Shown: one piece after another, positions 34,145 through 42,573 of the stretch
How positions within the stretch are numbered: position 1 is the first letter of the stretch
Layout: each line of letters begins with the position of its first letter
Source: Caballeronia udeis
GTDB taxonomy: Bacteria > Pseudomonadota > Gammaproteobacteria > Burkholderiales > Burkholderiaceae
NCBI RefSeq assembly: GCF_001544555.2
Contig: NZ_FCOK02000015.1
Span: 1-64,000, forward strand
Length of the DNA stretch: 64,000 nucleotides
Direction of reading: 5' to 3'
Position numbers and translations under genes: made by a program
The notes under the pieces: generated by a model
What the model saw: only the letters and a program-made list of their open reading frames with translations
Told to the model about the DNA's origin: nothing
Database searches by the model: none

Positions 34145-35584
34145 ATAAAGATTCGCACTCGCATGTGCGCCAGCAACTGTATCGGCAAATAGGAAGCTTT
34201 TGCGCGCGACGACAAACGGGCGAATGGAATTTTCGCAGGGATTGTTCGATATGGGCCAGTTGCCGTTCTCAATGTATCGGATCAGCTTGGGCCACTGCCC
34301 AAGCAGATAGGTCAGGGCCTTACCGAGCAAACTTTGAGGCACGACGCCAGGCAACTGTTCAAGCATCAGCGTTTCGATGGCATCGAGCACGCGTGCACTG
34401 TATCGTCGTCGCAATCGCTGTCGTCGTTCAGCCGCCCACGTTTCACTGTGCGCCTCCGCCGCGAACAGCTTGCCGATCAGTTTGATGAAGCGCGTCGCGA
34501 GCAGGTTGGACGAGCGTGCGGCCTTCGGCACGTTATCTTCGGCCTTGACCAGATACCGTCTCGCGTGAGCCCAGCATCCGAGATGCACGAGCTGATACTG
34601 TTCAGCGATGCCGTTGTAGGGCTCGTATCCGTCAGTCATCAGAACCGCACCCTTGCGAATGCCGGTGAACAGTTTGTCGGCCAGCTTCGCGCCGCGACCA
34701 GCCGTATAGGCGAAACAGCGGATGGGAGTTCCCGATCCGGTCATTTGCGCCCAGAGATAGCTTTTCGTTTGCGGCTTGCGCCCTTCTTCCTTCAGGACCT
34801 GGAACGTCGTCTCGTCGCAGTAGATCACGTCAGCATCGAGCAACGCGTCGCGCATCAGGTTGATAACGGGCTGCGTTGCGAGACCGACGCGTACCATGCT
34901 CGCGGCGAGCGTGTTCGATGAGATGTCGCCACCGAAGCGTCGCAGCAGGACCGCCTGGCGATAGATCGGCATGCCAAACTGATACTTGCCGGAGGCGACC
35001 CACGCGAGCGCCGATTCCGTGAGCAGTCCACGCGGGATGATGCGCAGCGGTGCCGGCGTGACCTTGATGCCAAGATCGCAGCACGGGCAGGCATACTTGA
35101 CGCGCTGGTGCTGGATGACGCGAAGCTGTTCGGGGATCACGTCGAGCTGCTCGCTCGTTTCGACACCGATCTCGACGAGCGCATGGCCGTCGTGGTTGCA
35201 GAAGCGTTCGCCTTCGGGAAGTTCGTGCCGAACGACTTCGCGCGGCAAGTTGGGATCGAGCGGTTTGCGATGACCGCGCTTCTTGCGCGTGTGCGCGGCG
35301 ATTCTGGTTTCGGGAGTATCTTCCTGCGCCGGTGTTGCGTTCGTGCCGAGCACTTCGGCTTCATTGAACAGACCCGGCTGATCCGATGCGCGAGCTTCGC
35401 TCTTCGCGCCGAACAGCTCGCGCCGGTAAGCGCGCAGTCGTTCCTCAGCCAGGTCGCGCTCCGCAGTCACGAGACGCAGTGCGCTGCGTAACCCGTCGCG
35501 CTCTGACTGAAGGGCGTCATGCTCCTCGCGCATCGCGAGGAGCATCCTGAGTTCGTCAGCGTCGATGGTCACGTTGATCGGCAT
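34145..35584 (-). CDS. tnpC: IS66 transposase TnpC, exon 1
   Basis: 480 codons before the intron. N-terminal coiled coil and zinc-finger region (ERFCNHDGHALVEIG, YACPCCDLGIKVTP), then the IS66 DDE core with DVIYCDETTFQVLKEE, GYEPYNGIAEQYQLVHLGCW and the conserved NNPCENSIRPFVVARKSFLF. The frame reads on into the intron (VRRESRAV and further) to a stop near 33818, giving an unspliced 588-codon product that lacks the true C-terminus. Splicing is needed for authentic TnpC. Confidence 0.92.
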
Positions 35585-35614
35585 ACCGCTTAGACCAGTA
35601 TGCCGACGACATGT

Positions 35615-35971
35615 TCAGCTCACACGCGCATAATGTCGCCTCGGATGACGCTGGAGCGCAGCGATGTCGACACCCCCGAGAAGCCAGTGCAGCAGTTCGA
35701 CGGTCAGTGCCACGACCTCGCTATTGTCATCAGGCCAGACGAAGCGATCATTGGCCTCGAGTCTCTTGAGCATGAGCCAGAAACCGTTGTCCTGCCAGCC
35801 CAGGATCTTGACGCGATCGCATCTCCGGTTGGTAAAAACGTAGAGCGAGGAATCCATGGGATTCAGGCGCATCGCCTGTTCGACGAGAATCGACAGACTG
35901 TTCATTCCGTACCGGAAATCGACGGGATCGCGGTACAGGTACACCTTCAGATTTTCGTCGAACCGGAACAC
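35615..35971 (-). CDS. tnpB: IS66 accessory protein TnpB
   Basis: 118 residues, the classic IS66 Orf2: VYLYRDPVDFRYGMNSLSIL, LYVFTNRRCDRVKILGWQDN and GFWLMLKRLE. It overlaps tnpA by 25 bp and precedes tnpC by 30 bp. Intact; biochemical role unclear. Confidence 0.92.
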   Translation of the reverse strand: MFRFDENLKVYLYRDPVDFRYGMNSLSILVEQAMRLNPMDSSLYVFTNRRCDRVKILGWQDNGFWLMLKRLEANDRFVWPDDNSEVVALTVELLHWLLGGVDIAALQRHPRRHYARVS

Positions 35972-36510
35972 GGCATCCTCCCGAACATCTGGACCACGGT
36001 GCTCAGTTCGTCGATGCTCGCTGCACTGAGATCAAGCTCCACGCCATTCGACAGTCGCACATGCAGCGAAAGCGTGATCGGCGCAGTTGCAGTCAACACG
36101 AGTGGTAACGGCGGCACCGATGACGTTGAAACGACCGGCACAAATGCAGAAGTAGACGGTGCGCACAGCAAGTGCTTACGTGAGCCCGCAACGTCGGTCG
36201 AACCGTCATCCACGCAACGACGGAAGTCTTCGTTGGCAATTGCGTCGATGGCAGATGACGGTAGATCGCGCTCGTCGGCGCGCGTTTCCTGCGATGCAAA
36301 TGGGATGCCTTTCTCGCGCTCCATCAGATACTTCGCGATCCATTTGCGCAGCAGGTTAGCGTTGATCCCATGCTCCTGTGCCAAACGGGCGACCGACGCA
36401 CCTGGTCGCAACGCGGCCTCGATCAGTACGCGCTTGCCTCCCTCGTCATAGCGACGGCGCCCGTCGCGGCTTTGACGAACTACTTTCAACTCTGAGTCTT
36501 TGCCAGTCAT
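35947..36510 (-). CDS. tnpA: IS66 accessory protein TnpA
   Basis: 187 residues, longer than many IS66 TnpA. N-terminal Tnp_1-type helix-turn-helix (RYDEGGKRVLIEAALRPGAS, VARLAQEHGINANLLRKWIA), a low-complexity Ser/Thr/Val/Pro middle, and the typical C-terminal VRLSNGVELDLSAASIDELS. The ATG at 36510 lies inside the left arm of the hairpin described at 36508-37993. Confidence 0.85.
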   Translation of the reverse strand: MTGKDSELKVVRQSRDGRRRYDEGGKRVLIEAALRPGASVARLAQEHGINANLLRKWIAKYLMEREKGIPFASQETRADERDLPSSAIDAIANEDFRRCVDDGSTDVAGSRKHLLCAPSTSAFVPVVSTSSVPPLPLVLTATAPITLSLHVRLSNGVELDLSAASIDELSTVVQMFGRMPCSGSTKI

Positions 36511-36562
36511 AGGTGTCCACCTCCAAATTGGACTGACCCCCAGAAGTTGGACGGTTAGATGG

Positions 36563-37645
36563 CTACGCCTGACCGCATTGAGTCCGATATTTTACGGGGC
36601 TCATGCCTTGCAGTTTCAGCTTGATACGATCATGGTTGTAGTACCGGATATAGTCCTTTATGCCGACCTCCAGCTCGTCAAGATTATCAAATTTGTTGAG
36701 GTAAAAGAACTCCGCTTTGAGGGTGCCGAAGAAGCTCTCCATGGCGGCGTTGTCATAGCAGTTGCCCTTGCGCGACATGCTTTGTGTGATCGAATGGTTT
36801 TCAAGAAGGCGCCGGTACACCGCCATCTGATATTGCCAGCCCTGGTCGGAATGCAAGATTGGCTTGTCGCTCTGCTTGAGTCGACCAAATGCTTTTTTCA
36901 GCATAGTGCCTACCATGTCAAACAAAGGACGTCGTGCCATTTGGTACGCAACGATCTCACCGTTGTAAAGGTCAAGCACTGGAGACAGATAGAGCTTTTC
37001 CCCACGAACGTTGAATTCGGTCACGTCTGTTACCCACTTCTGGTTCGGCGATTCTGCGTCGAACTGACGTTCGAGAACATTTGGCGCAATCTTTCCTACC
37101 TCGCCCTTGTAGGCGCGATATTTCTTGACTCGCACGCAGGACTTCAGTCGCAGATCAGCCATTAGACGCTGGATCGTCTTGTGGTTGACGGCGAGGCCCT
37201 CTTGCCGAATCGTAGCGGTGATGCGGCGGTAGCCATACCGCCCTTTATGCCTGTCGAAGATCGTCTTGATCCGGGCTTTGAGGCCAGCATACTTGTCGGC
37301 CACCTGCAGCGCCTTCTGTTGATAGTAGAAAGTGCTGCGCGCCAAGCCCGCTAGCTTGAGCAGACCGGCAAGAGGGTATTGGTGCCTTAGCTCGATCACG
37401 ATTTGTGCTTTTTGCGCTGCGCTTGCGGCGCGGTCGTTTGAACCAAGGCATTGAGCTTTTTTAGATAGGCATTCTCCATGCGGAGGTTGTCCAGTTCCTT
37501 TATCAATTCGTCGCGAGTGCGCCTTGCGTCGCCCTTTGATGATCTCGGAGATTCTGTGGTCTGATGCTTTGTCATCTTCTTGCGGCGTAAGGAAGCGTGC
37601 GGAGACAAGGCCTCCAGTCCGCCCTGATCGTAGTTGCGCTCCCAC
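36563..37645 (-). CDS. IS150-group transposase OrfB
   Basis: A 360-codon frame overlapping orfA by 250 bp; the functional part begins around QKAQIVIELRHQYPLAGLLK. DDE core: KWVTDVTEFNVRGEKLYLSP, LHSDQGWQYQMAVYRRLLE and GNCYDNAAMESFFGTLKAE. In this group the active enzyme is an OrfAB fusion made by -1 frameshifting; the slip site is at 37456-37462. Confidence 0.92.
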   Translation of the reverse strand: MGAQLRSGRTGGLVSARFLTPQEDDKASDHRISEIIKGRRKAHSRRIDKGTGQPPHGECLSKKAQCLGSNDRAASAAQKAQIVIELRHQYPLAGLLKLAGLARSTFYYQQKALQVADKYAGLKARIKTIFDRHKGRYGYRRITATIRQEGLAVNHKTIQRLMADLRLKSCVRVKKYRAYKGEVGKIAPNVLERQFDAESPNQKWVTDVTEFNVRGEKLYLSPVLDLYNGEIVAYQMARRPLFDMVGTMLKKAFGRLKQSDKPILHSDQGWQYQMAVYRRLLENHSITQSMSRKGNCYDNAAMESFFGTLKAEFFYLNKFDNLDELEVGIKDYIRYYNHDRIKLKLQGMSPVKYRTQCGQA

Positions 37646-37956
37646 GTAGCGATAATATTGAAGTTGCGAATATCAAACAGCGCGGCGGCCTGCCGATAGG
37701 AAAGGCCCTCGTCACGCATGCGTCGCAACACCGACAGCTTGAATTTTAAGCTATAGGTGGCCCGCGCCTTTTCCCTGACGCCTGCAGCACCATGCGAACG
37801 ATAACCTGCCACCCATTTGCGTAGCGAAGTAACATTCACATCATGGCGGCGAGCAACGACTTTGAGCCCCGCCGTTCCCGAACAATAATCCTTGACGACC
37901 GCGAGCTTCGTCTCTTCCGAATACTTGCCCACAAGACTCCCTGCAAAAGTGTCCAA
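37396..37956 (-). CDS. IS150-group OrfA
   Basis: 186 residues: two helix-turn-helices (EETKLAVVKDYCSGTAGLKV and LSYRQAAALFDIRNFNIIAT) and a C-terminal leucine-zipper-like coiled coil (DELIKELDNLRMENAYLKKL). It binds the ends and is the first half of the OrfAB fusion. Confidence 0.9.
   Translation of the reverse strand: MDTFAGSLVGKYSEETKLAVVKDYCSGTAGLKVVARRHDVNVTSLRKWVAGYRSHGAAGVREKARATYSLKFKLSVLRRMRDEGLSYRQAAALFDIRNFNIIATWERNYDQGGLEALSPHASLRRKKMTKHQTTESPRSSKGDARRTRDELIKELDNLRMENAYLKKLNALVQTTAPQAQRKKHKS
37456..37462 (-). promoter_or_regulatory. A6G programmed -1 frameshift site
   Basis: On the minus strand the heptamer A-AAA-AAG lies in the OrfA frame as CTA AAA AAG (Leu-Lys-Lys), the phase required for -1 slippage into OrfB. 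This is the known IS150/IS3 strategy for making transposase. Confidence 0.8.
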
Positions 37957-38029
37957 CTTTGCGGGGTCAGTTCAAAATAGGTGGACACCTATGCTCCTCG
38001 CTCAGAGCGTCAGTTGGTAGACGTCGATA

Positions 38030-38128
38030 ATGGATCGCTTACAGATCTCTCGCATCGACGAACTGCTACCCTGGAACGTGGCCGACAAGCTGAAACCAGC
38101 CAACCCGCCCACACTATCAACCGGCTAG
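38030..38128 (+). pseudogene. C-terminal fragment of an IS66-type transposase
   Basis: 33 codons including stop, with an in-frame TAG just upstream. MDRLQISRIDELLPWNVADK resembles the short C-terminal IS66 domain (IDELLPWN). It lies in the opposite orientation to the IS66 tnpC at 34145-35584, beyond the shared hairpin. Confidence 0.5.
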
Positions 38129-38223
38129 ATCTGGATAGATTTGGATGGATCGTGTCCATGATCGCCGATCGTGGACACGATCTCTCGTGATCGACACGAA
38201 TTCCACCACGCCATCACCATCAT

Positions 38224-38247
38224 GCCTCACGCGCGCGCGCGTGAGGC
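38224..38247. repeat. 24-bp perfect palindrome with alternating CG core
   Basis: GCCTCAC arms flank ten bases of alternating G and C. Fully self-complementary and able to form a cruciform or Z-DNA. No factor is known to me for it. Confidence 0.7.
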
Positions 38248-38442
38248 CACGGCCCAGCCGAGCCGCTTACACAGTTGGCCGAAGCAACGCTAGAGCAACC
38301 GCACGCTCTGTGATCCCTGCGGCTCCTTCTCGGGGTCAAGAAAACAGCGCAGTTGCCGTTAAAAACGGATTGGGCAACGCGCGCATCGCGCGCGGTCCTC
38401 GCAGACCTAATCGCTCATCACACTGGAATCGAGGAATAAGAA

Positions 38443-38476
38443 GCGGCTTCAGAATTCGGAATTTGAAGCACGTTAG
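38443..38476 (+). repeat. Degenerate Tn3-family terminal repeat
   Basis: Begins GCGGCTTCAGAATTCGGAA and continues to CACGTTAGCG. It aligns with the Tn3-type end at 62808-62845 at about 29 of 34 positions. Orientation (outside to inside, left to right) is the same as at 62808, so the two are not the two ends of one transposon. It lies about 0.9 kb left of the phenol operon promoter. Confidence 0.6.
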
Positions 38477-38689
38477 CGCAAGCCGATCGGCCTCAGACGG
38501 TCTAACTGGTCGGAGAGGATGCGAGGCGAAACGCGTCCTATTGTTATAACTGGAATTGAACTAAACCGCTGACGCGGTATGGTGGCTGGCCGACGTCCCC
38601 GTCCTGGCCGGCGCCGCGGGTATTCCTTTCCGGGTGCGACGATGACAGTGCAATTCACCGCACCTGCTCATCCCGAAAGGAGTCCTGTC

Positions 38690-38737
38690 ATGACACGCCT
38701 ACGTCAGCGCATGGTCGAGGATATGCGCGTTCGCTAA
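38690..38737 (+). pseudogene. Tyrosine-recombinase N-terminal stub
   Basis: CGAAAGGAG precedes an ATG and a 15-residue peptide, MTRLRQRMVEDMRVR, then TAA. This opening is common in XerC/D-like integrases carried by transposons. The rest is gone; an inverted repeat follows. Confidence 0.5.
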
Positions 38738-38750
38738 TACTGAGGATTTT

Positions 38751-38817
38751 GTAATGTGAAGGAAACCCCGCTACGCGTTGTCGAAGCTAGTCCGAATGCT
38801 TCTTTCCTTCACATTAC
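38751..38817. repeat. 15-bp perfect inverted repeat after the integrase stub
   Basis: GTAATGTGAAGGAAA (38751-38765) and TTTCCTTCACATTAC (38803-38817), separated by 37 bp. It could be the ends of a small excised element or a recombinase site. Confidence 0.65.
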
Positions 38818-38912
38818 GAGATGACGTCTCAAAGCGAATCAAGCCAATCCAATAACGAAGCGGACCGCTTCCAGCGAGGGAGTGGCCTGATCCAGGAAGG
38901 CGCATCGAACCG

Positions 38913-39059
38913 TTAAAGTGCGTCGCGCATCGTTTGCATGTTAGCGCGGGCATACTGATTGGTCGTATCAAGGCTCGAATGTCCAAGCCAACTGCTGATG
39001 ACCGTAACTCCATTGCGTCTGCGAAATTGATGAAATCCTCGAGTGTGACGCGCGGTGAG
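38913..39059 (-). pseudogene. Tyrosine-recombinase C-terminal fragment
   Basis: 48 codons plus stop: TARHTRGFHQFRRRNGVTV, then ISSWLGHSSLDTTNQYARAN, and MQTMRDAL. The HTR/WLGH/Y pattern covers the catalytic Arg, His and Tyr region. The N-terminal part is absent from this strand; a stub of a similar protein faces it at 38690. Confidence 0.75.
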
Positions 39060-39343
39060 ACTTCATAAATCCATGAAACGCAAATTGACGCGCCTGCGCT
39101 CGCACCTGCAGCAGTCGGCGCAACGTCGGGTTAATGGGCTAAGGATTTACCCTGAAGCGTGGCCCCGTAGCCGGAGTAAATGTGAGTTAGACAGATAGGA
39201 AGGAGTGCCCTGGCAACAATCAAAAATCTCTCTTGTGCCGCTTTGCATATGGCTGCTGTGAGAACCCTGTAGCTTTGCGGCAAAGACCGATCGACGAAAG
39301 GCAGGTTTTGCTGCACCCCAGCAAATTCATGATGTGCGCTAAT

Positions 39344-39359
39344 TGGCACAGGTATTGCA
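39344..39359 (+). promoter_or_regulatory. Sigma-54 promoter of the phenol hydroxylase/meta operon
   Basis: TGGCACAGGTATTGCA matches the -24/-12 consensus perfectly (TGGCAC-N5-TTGCA) and lies 33 bp before the dmpK ATG, as in dmp-type operons driven by DmpR-class activators. A short palindrome CTTTGCGGCAAAG lies at 39273-39285, about 60 bp upstream, and could be part of the activator or IHF region; I did not find a clear DmpR-type enhancer. The rest of 39060-39391 holds no gene. Confidence 0.88.
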
Positions 39360-39391
39360 TAGTTGTGTGCAAAGCAAAAGTCGGAGACAAA

Positions 39392-39622
39392 ATGCCTTTG
39401 CCGGACATAACCCAACGCTATGTGCGAGTTACTCGCACCGGCGTCGATGGTTTCGTTGAATTCGATTTCATCGTCTCCGACGAGGACCTGACCGTAGAGC
39501 TCATACTGCCAGAGGCAGCATTCTCTGAATTCTGCACTACTAACAGCGTAACGGTAATTAGGAACCTCGATCGTGGCTCAAGCCCAACTAAAGGCCAAGG
39601 TCTCCTACAAACAGTTAAATAA
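39392..39622 (+). CDS. dmpK: Phenol hydroxylase assembly subunit (DmpK, P0)
   Basis: 76 residues from the ATG at 39392 (CGGAGAC upstream; the longer frame from 39233 would run through the promoter). DmpK-type opening RYVRVTRTGVDGFVEFDFIV and LTVELILPEAAFSEFC. P0 helps insert iron into the oxygenase and is not part of the turnover complex. First gene of the operon. Confidence 0.9.
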   Translation: MPLPDITQRYVRVTRTGVDGFVEFDFIVSDEDLTVELILPEAAFSEFCTTNSVTVIRNLDRGSSPTKGQGLLQTVK

Positions 39623-39642
39623 TCCATTTTAGAGGTAGCTCG

Positions 39643-40635
39643 ATGCAAGTCGATATCAAAAGCCTAAGCATTAAGCCACTTAGGAATACTTTCGATCAGG
39701 TAGCCCGCTTCACTGGCACTGACAAAACAGCCTCACGCTATCTCGAAGCAACTATTGGGGTACAGCCAGAAGCGAATTTTCATTACAAGCCGCTTTGGGC
39801 AGAAGGGCGGGAGATATATGACAAGCGGAACACTGCGATTGTCATGGGAGAGTGGGATAAGCTGCTGGATCCGAGGCAGTACTATTACGGCAGCTGGGCA
39901 ATCGCACGCAGCAGGCAGCAGGATGCGGCTGAGCGCAGTTTCGCGTTCGTCGAAAAGCGCGAAATGCTGGCTTCTACGGCACCTGAACTACGCCAAAAGA
40001 TAATCGACATCGTGTTGCCACTCAGACATCTGGAATACGCAGCGAATTTGAACAATTGCTACATGTCTGCTTACGGCTACGGTGCTTCCGTCACGCAAGC
40101 TACGATGATGTGTGCTATGGATAGGCTAGGCATCGCTCAATACATCACGCGCATCGGCCTGTTGCTTGACGGAAATTCAGCGGAATCACTTCGTAGCGCG
40201 AAGTGCACTTGGCAGAGTGACGCGATCTGGCAGCCCCTGCGCAAGCTCGCCGAGACCATGCTTGTGACTAAAGACTGGTTCGAGCTGCTGATCGCACAAA
40301 ACGTCGTTATCGACGGACTTGTTTATCCACTGGTATATCGATCCGTTAGCGACGCATTGAGTGCTCAAGGAGGATCGGCCTTCGCGATGCTTACGGAATT
40401 CATGAGCGAATGGTACGACGAGCACATCCGATGGAGTGACAACCTTGTGAAAGTCGCGGCAGCCGAGTCAACCGAAAACAAAACGCGGATAGCGGGATGG
40501 GTAGCGACTTGGCATGAGCAAGCTCTAACAGCGCTTGCGCCTGTCGCGATCAAAGCGCTTGGCGAAACGGGACCCTCGGCCCTTGAAGCGGCCAGTGCAT
40601 TGCTCGACGCCCGTATGAACAAAGTCGGACTTTAA
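39643..40635 (+). CDS. dmpL: Phenol hydroxylase beta subunit (P1)
   Basis: 330 residues, DmpL/TomA1 type, carboxylate-bridged di-iron fold without the iron ligands. Segments include RQYYYGSWAIARSRQQDAAE, LRHLEYAANLNNCYMSAYGY and LEAASALLDARMNKVGL. It forms the (alpha-beta-gamma)2 hydroxylase with DmpN and DmpO. It follows dmpK by 20 bp. Confidence 0.93.
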   Translation: MQVDIKSLSIKPLRNTFDQVARFTGTDKTASRYLEATIGVQPEANFHYKPLWAEGREIYDKRNTAIVMGEWDKLLDPRQYYYGSWAIARSRQQDAAERSFAFVEKREMLASTAPELRQKIIDIVLPLRHLEYAANLNNCYMSAYGYGASVTQATMMCAMDRLGIAQYITRIGLLLDGNSAESLRSAKCTWQSDAIWQPLRKLAETMLVTKDWFELLIAQNVVIDGLVYPLVYRSVSDALSAQGGSAFAMLTEFMSEWYDEHIRWSDNLVKVAAAESTENKTRIAGWVATWHEQALTALAPVAIKALGETGPSALEAASALLDARMNKVGL

Positions 40636-40659
40636 CGAATTTGTCGGGAGACGGCACAA

Positions 40660-40932
40660 ATGTCAGGAAAAATGGTTTTTTTAGCTCTTCAGGATAACGA
40701 AGATTCGCGTCCGATTCGAGAAGCCATTGAGGCAGATAACCCTCAAGCGGTGATATCGCAATTCCCAGGCGTGTACAAAATCGATGCGCCAGGTCGAATA
40801 GTGGTGAACCGTGAAAGCGTGGAGGCGCGCCTTGGGCGGCGCTGGAATCCACAAGATATACATCTCACGCTTGTATCACTGTCGGGCAACATCGACGAGA
40901 CCGACGACTATTTTGCGCTCGAGCGCATCTAA
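40660..40932 (+). CDS. dmpM: Phenol hydroxylase effector protein (P2)
   Basis: 90 residues, MmoB/DmpM family of cofactor-free effector proteins: VFLALQDNEDSRPIREAIEA, then YKIDAPGRIVVNRESVEAR and LGRRWNPQDIHLTLVSLSG. It binds the hydroxylase and gates O2 activation. Confidence 0.93.
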   Translation: MSGKMVFLALQDNEDSRPIREAIEADNPQAVISQFPGVYKIDAPGRIVVNRESVEARLGRRWNPQDIHLTLVSLSGNIDETDDYFALERI

Positions 40933-40956
40933 CATTTTCCGAGCAAGGAGCTAGCA

Positions 40957-42474
40957 ATGGCAGCCACCAAAAAGATGAGTTTGCGTGAGAAATACACAAC
41001 GATGACCGCCGATCTCGCGTGGGACTTGACGTACAAGAAGCCGTCTGAAGTCTTTCCCCTTGCCGACTTCGAAGGAATCAAGATTGAAGATTGGAGTAAA
41101 TGGGAAGATCCCTTCCGTCTGACCATGGATGCATATTGGAAGTACCAGGGTGAAAAGGAAAGAAAGCTCTATGCGGTGATTGACGCCTTCGCGCAAAACA
41201 ATGCCCACTTGGGCGTTTCCGATGCGCGCTATATCAATTCTCTCAAACTATTTTTAACTGCAGTTACGCCGCTCGAATATGGTGCGCATCGCGGTTTTGC
41301 GATGGCTGGTCGTGCGTTTCCAGGTGTCGGTGCACAGGTCGCATCGCAGATGCAGTCGGTTGACGAGTTACGCCACACGCAAACACAACTGCACACGATT
41401 AGCCAGTACAACAAATATTTCAACGGACTGCATGATCCTTTTCACGCGCATGATCGTGTGTGGTACCTCTCCGTTCCGAAATCATATTTCGAAGACGCAC
41501 TTTCGGCTGGACCATTCGAATTCGTTGCAGCCATTTCGTTCTCTTTCGAATATGTACTGACCAACCTCTTGTTCATGCCTTTCATGTCAGGCGCGGCTTA
41601 CAACGGCGATATGGCGACCGTGAACTTCGGGTTCTCGGCGCAATCGGACGAGTCGCGTCATATGACGCTTGGACTCGAGGTGATCAAGTTCATGCTCGAG
41701 CAGCATCCCGACAACTTGCCAATCGTACAACGCTGGATCGATAAGTACTTCTGGCGCGGTTATCGTTTGTTGGGCATCGTCGGAATGATGATGGACTACA
41801 TGCATCCAAAACGTGTGATGTCGTGGAAGGAAGGCTGGGAGATGTATTTTGAGCAGAACGGCAAGGCTCTGTTCGATGACTTGGCCCGATACGGTATCAC
41901 TATGCCGAAATTTTGGGAGCAATCGGTTGCCGAAAAGGAGCACATTACTCATCAATTGTGGCTCACTTTCTATTACTTCGGTAACGCCACAGGTTTTCAC
42001 ACCTGGATCCCTGAAGACAAAGAGCTTGATTGGCTGTCTGAGAAATACCCTAATACTTTCGATAAGTACTATCGTCCGCGGTTCGAATACTTGCGCGAGC
42101 AGGAAAAGGCGGGAAAGCGACTGTACGGATCCATGCTTCCGCAATTGTGTCAGGTTTGCCAGGTCCCAATGGTTTTTACGGATCCTGAGAATCCGACCAA
42201 CACGGTGTACCGCCGGACGCAATACAGAGACGATAGCTACCACTTTTGCTCAGATGGCTGCCAGGCCATTTTCGAGCGCGAGCCTGAAAAATATGTCCAG
42301 GCATGGATGCCGCCGCACCAGATCTTCCAAGGCAACTGCGGTGGCCCGACAATCCCGGACGTCTTGGACTACTACCACTTTACAGCCCAAGATGGCGGAG
42401 AATTTTTGCATTCAGCTGATAACGCAAACTGGAATCTTTGGAAGGGTTTAACCAAAGAGAGCGAAGCTGCCTGA
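40957..42474 (+). CDS. dmpN: Phenol hydroxylase alpha subunit with di-iron centre (P3)
   Basis: 505 residues. Di-iron ligands by motif: Glu107, Glu137 and His140 (DELRH), Glu198, Glu232 and His235 (DESRH). A YHS-like zinc module lies near residue 390-440 (CQVCQVPMVF, then YHFCSDGCQAIFEREPEKY). It hydroxylates phenol or cresol to catechols. AAGGAGCTAGCA precedes the start. It is the phenol-hydroxylase type, distinct from the toluene-monooxygenase alpha at 51336. Confidence 0.95.
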   Translation: MAATKKMSLREKYTTMTADLAWDLTYKKPSEVFPLADFEGIKIEDWSKWEDPFRLTMDAYWKYQGEKERKLYAVIDAFAQNNAHLGVSDARYINSLKLFLTAVTPLEYGAHRGFAMAGRAFPGVGAQVASQMQSVDELRHTQTQLHTISQYNKYFNGLHDPFHAHDRVWYLSVPKSYFEDALSAGPFEFVAAISFSFEYVLTNLLFMPFMSGAAYNGDMATVNFGFSAQSDESRHMTLGLEVIKFMLEQHPDNLPIVQRWIDKYFWRGYRLLGIVGMMMDYMHPKRVMSWKEGWEMYFEQNGKALFDDLARYGITMPKFWEQSVAEKEHITHQLWLTFYYFGNATGFHTWIPEDKELDWLSEKYPNTFDKYYRPRFEYLREQEKAGKRLYGSMLPQLCQVCQVPMVFTDPENPTNTVYRRTQYRDDSYHFCSDGCQAIFEREPEKYVQAWMPPHQIFQGNCGGPTIPDVLDYYHFTAQDGGEFLHSADNANWNLWKGLTKESEAA

Positions 42475-42573
42475 TAGGCCAACAATGAGCATCGTGCAGC
42501 GCGGCGACCGCGCTGCAGCGTTGCACGAAACCGGCGCTTCTAGCCGCGCGCATAGGTAATAAGGAAATCCAAC

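Larger units (their letters stand above)
31601..36510 (-). mobile_element. IS66-family element carrying a group II intron
   Basis: tnpA-tnpB-tnpC in normal IS66 order on the minus strand. tnpC is split by a 2,403-bp group II intron. Beyond tnpA is a hairpin interrupted by an IS150-like element; beyond tnpC an IS91 gene begins within 20 bp. I could not identify the terminal inverted repeats, so only the coding span is given. Confidence 0.8.
36529..37974 (-). mobile_element. IS3-family IS150-group element, 1,446 bp
   Basis: Ends: TGGACTGACCCC (36529) and, inverted, TGAACTGACCCC (37974), with further similarity inward. A 4-bp target duplication AAAT flanks it (36525-36528 and 37975-37978). Length and gene layout match IS150 (about 1.44 kb). 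Both genes look intact, and the clean target duplication marks a recent insertion. Confidence 0.93.
36508..37993. repeat. Perfect 15-bp-arm hairpin split by an IS150-like insertion
   Basis: CATAGGTGTCCACCT (36508-36522) and AGGTGGACACCTATG (37979-37993) are exact reverse complements. Removing the IS (36529-37974) and one AAAT copy leaves the arms separated by only CCAAAT, so the IS landed in the loop of a 36-bp hairpin site. The ATG of IS66 tnpA is part of the left arm. Confidence 0.85.
38129..38689. other. Gene-free stretch with several palindromes
   Basis: No supported frame. It contains a 10-bp inverted repeat GATCGTGTCC (38148-38157) / GGACACGATC (38173-38182), a 24-bp perfect palindrome at 38224-38247 and a Tn3-end-like sequence at 38443-38476. 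It is probably a patchwork of element ends. Confidence 0.5.

Noticed and set aside
38129..38500. CRISPR-like or satellite array
   Set aside because: Only isolated palindromes, with no regularly spaced direct repeats.
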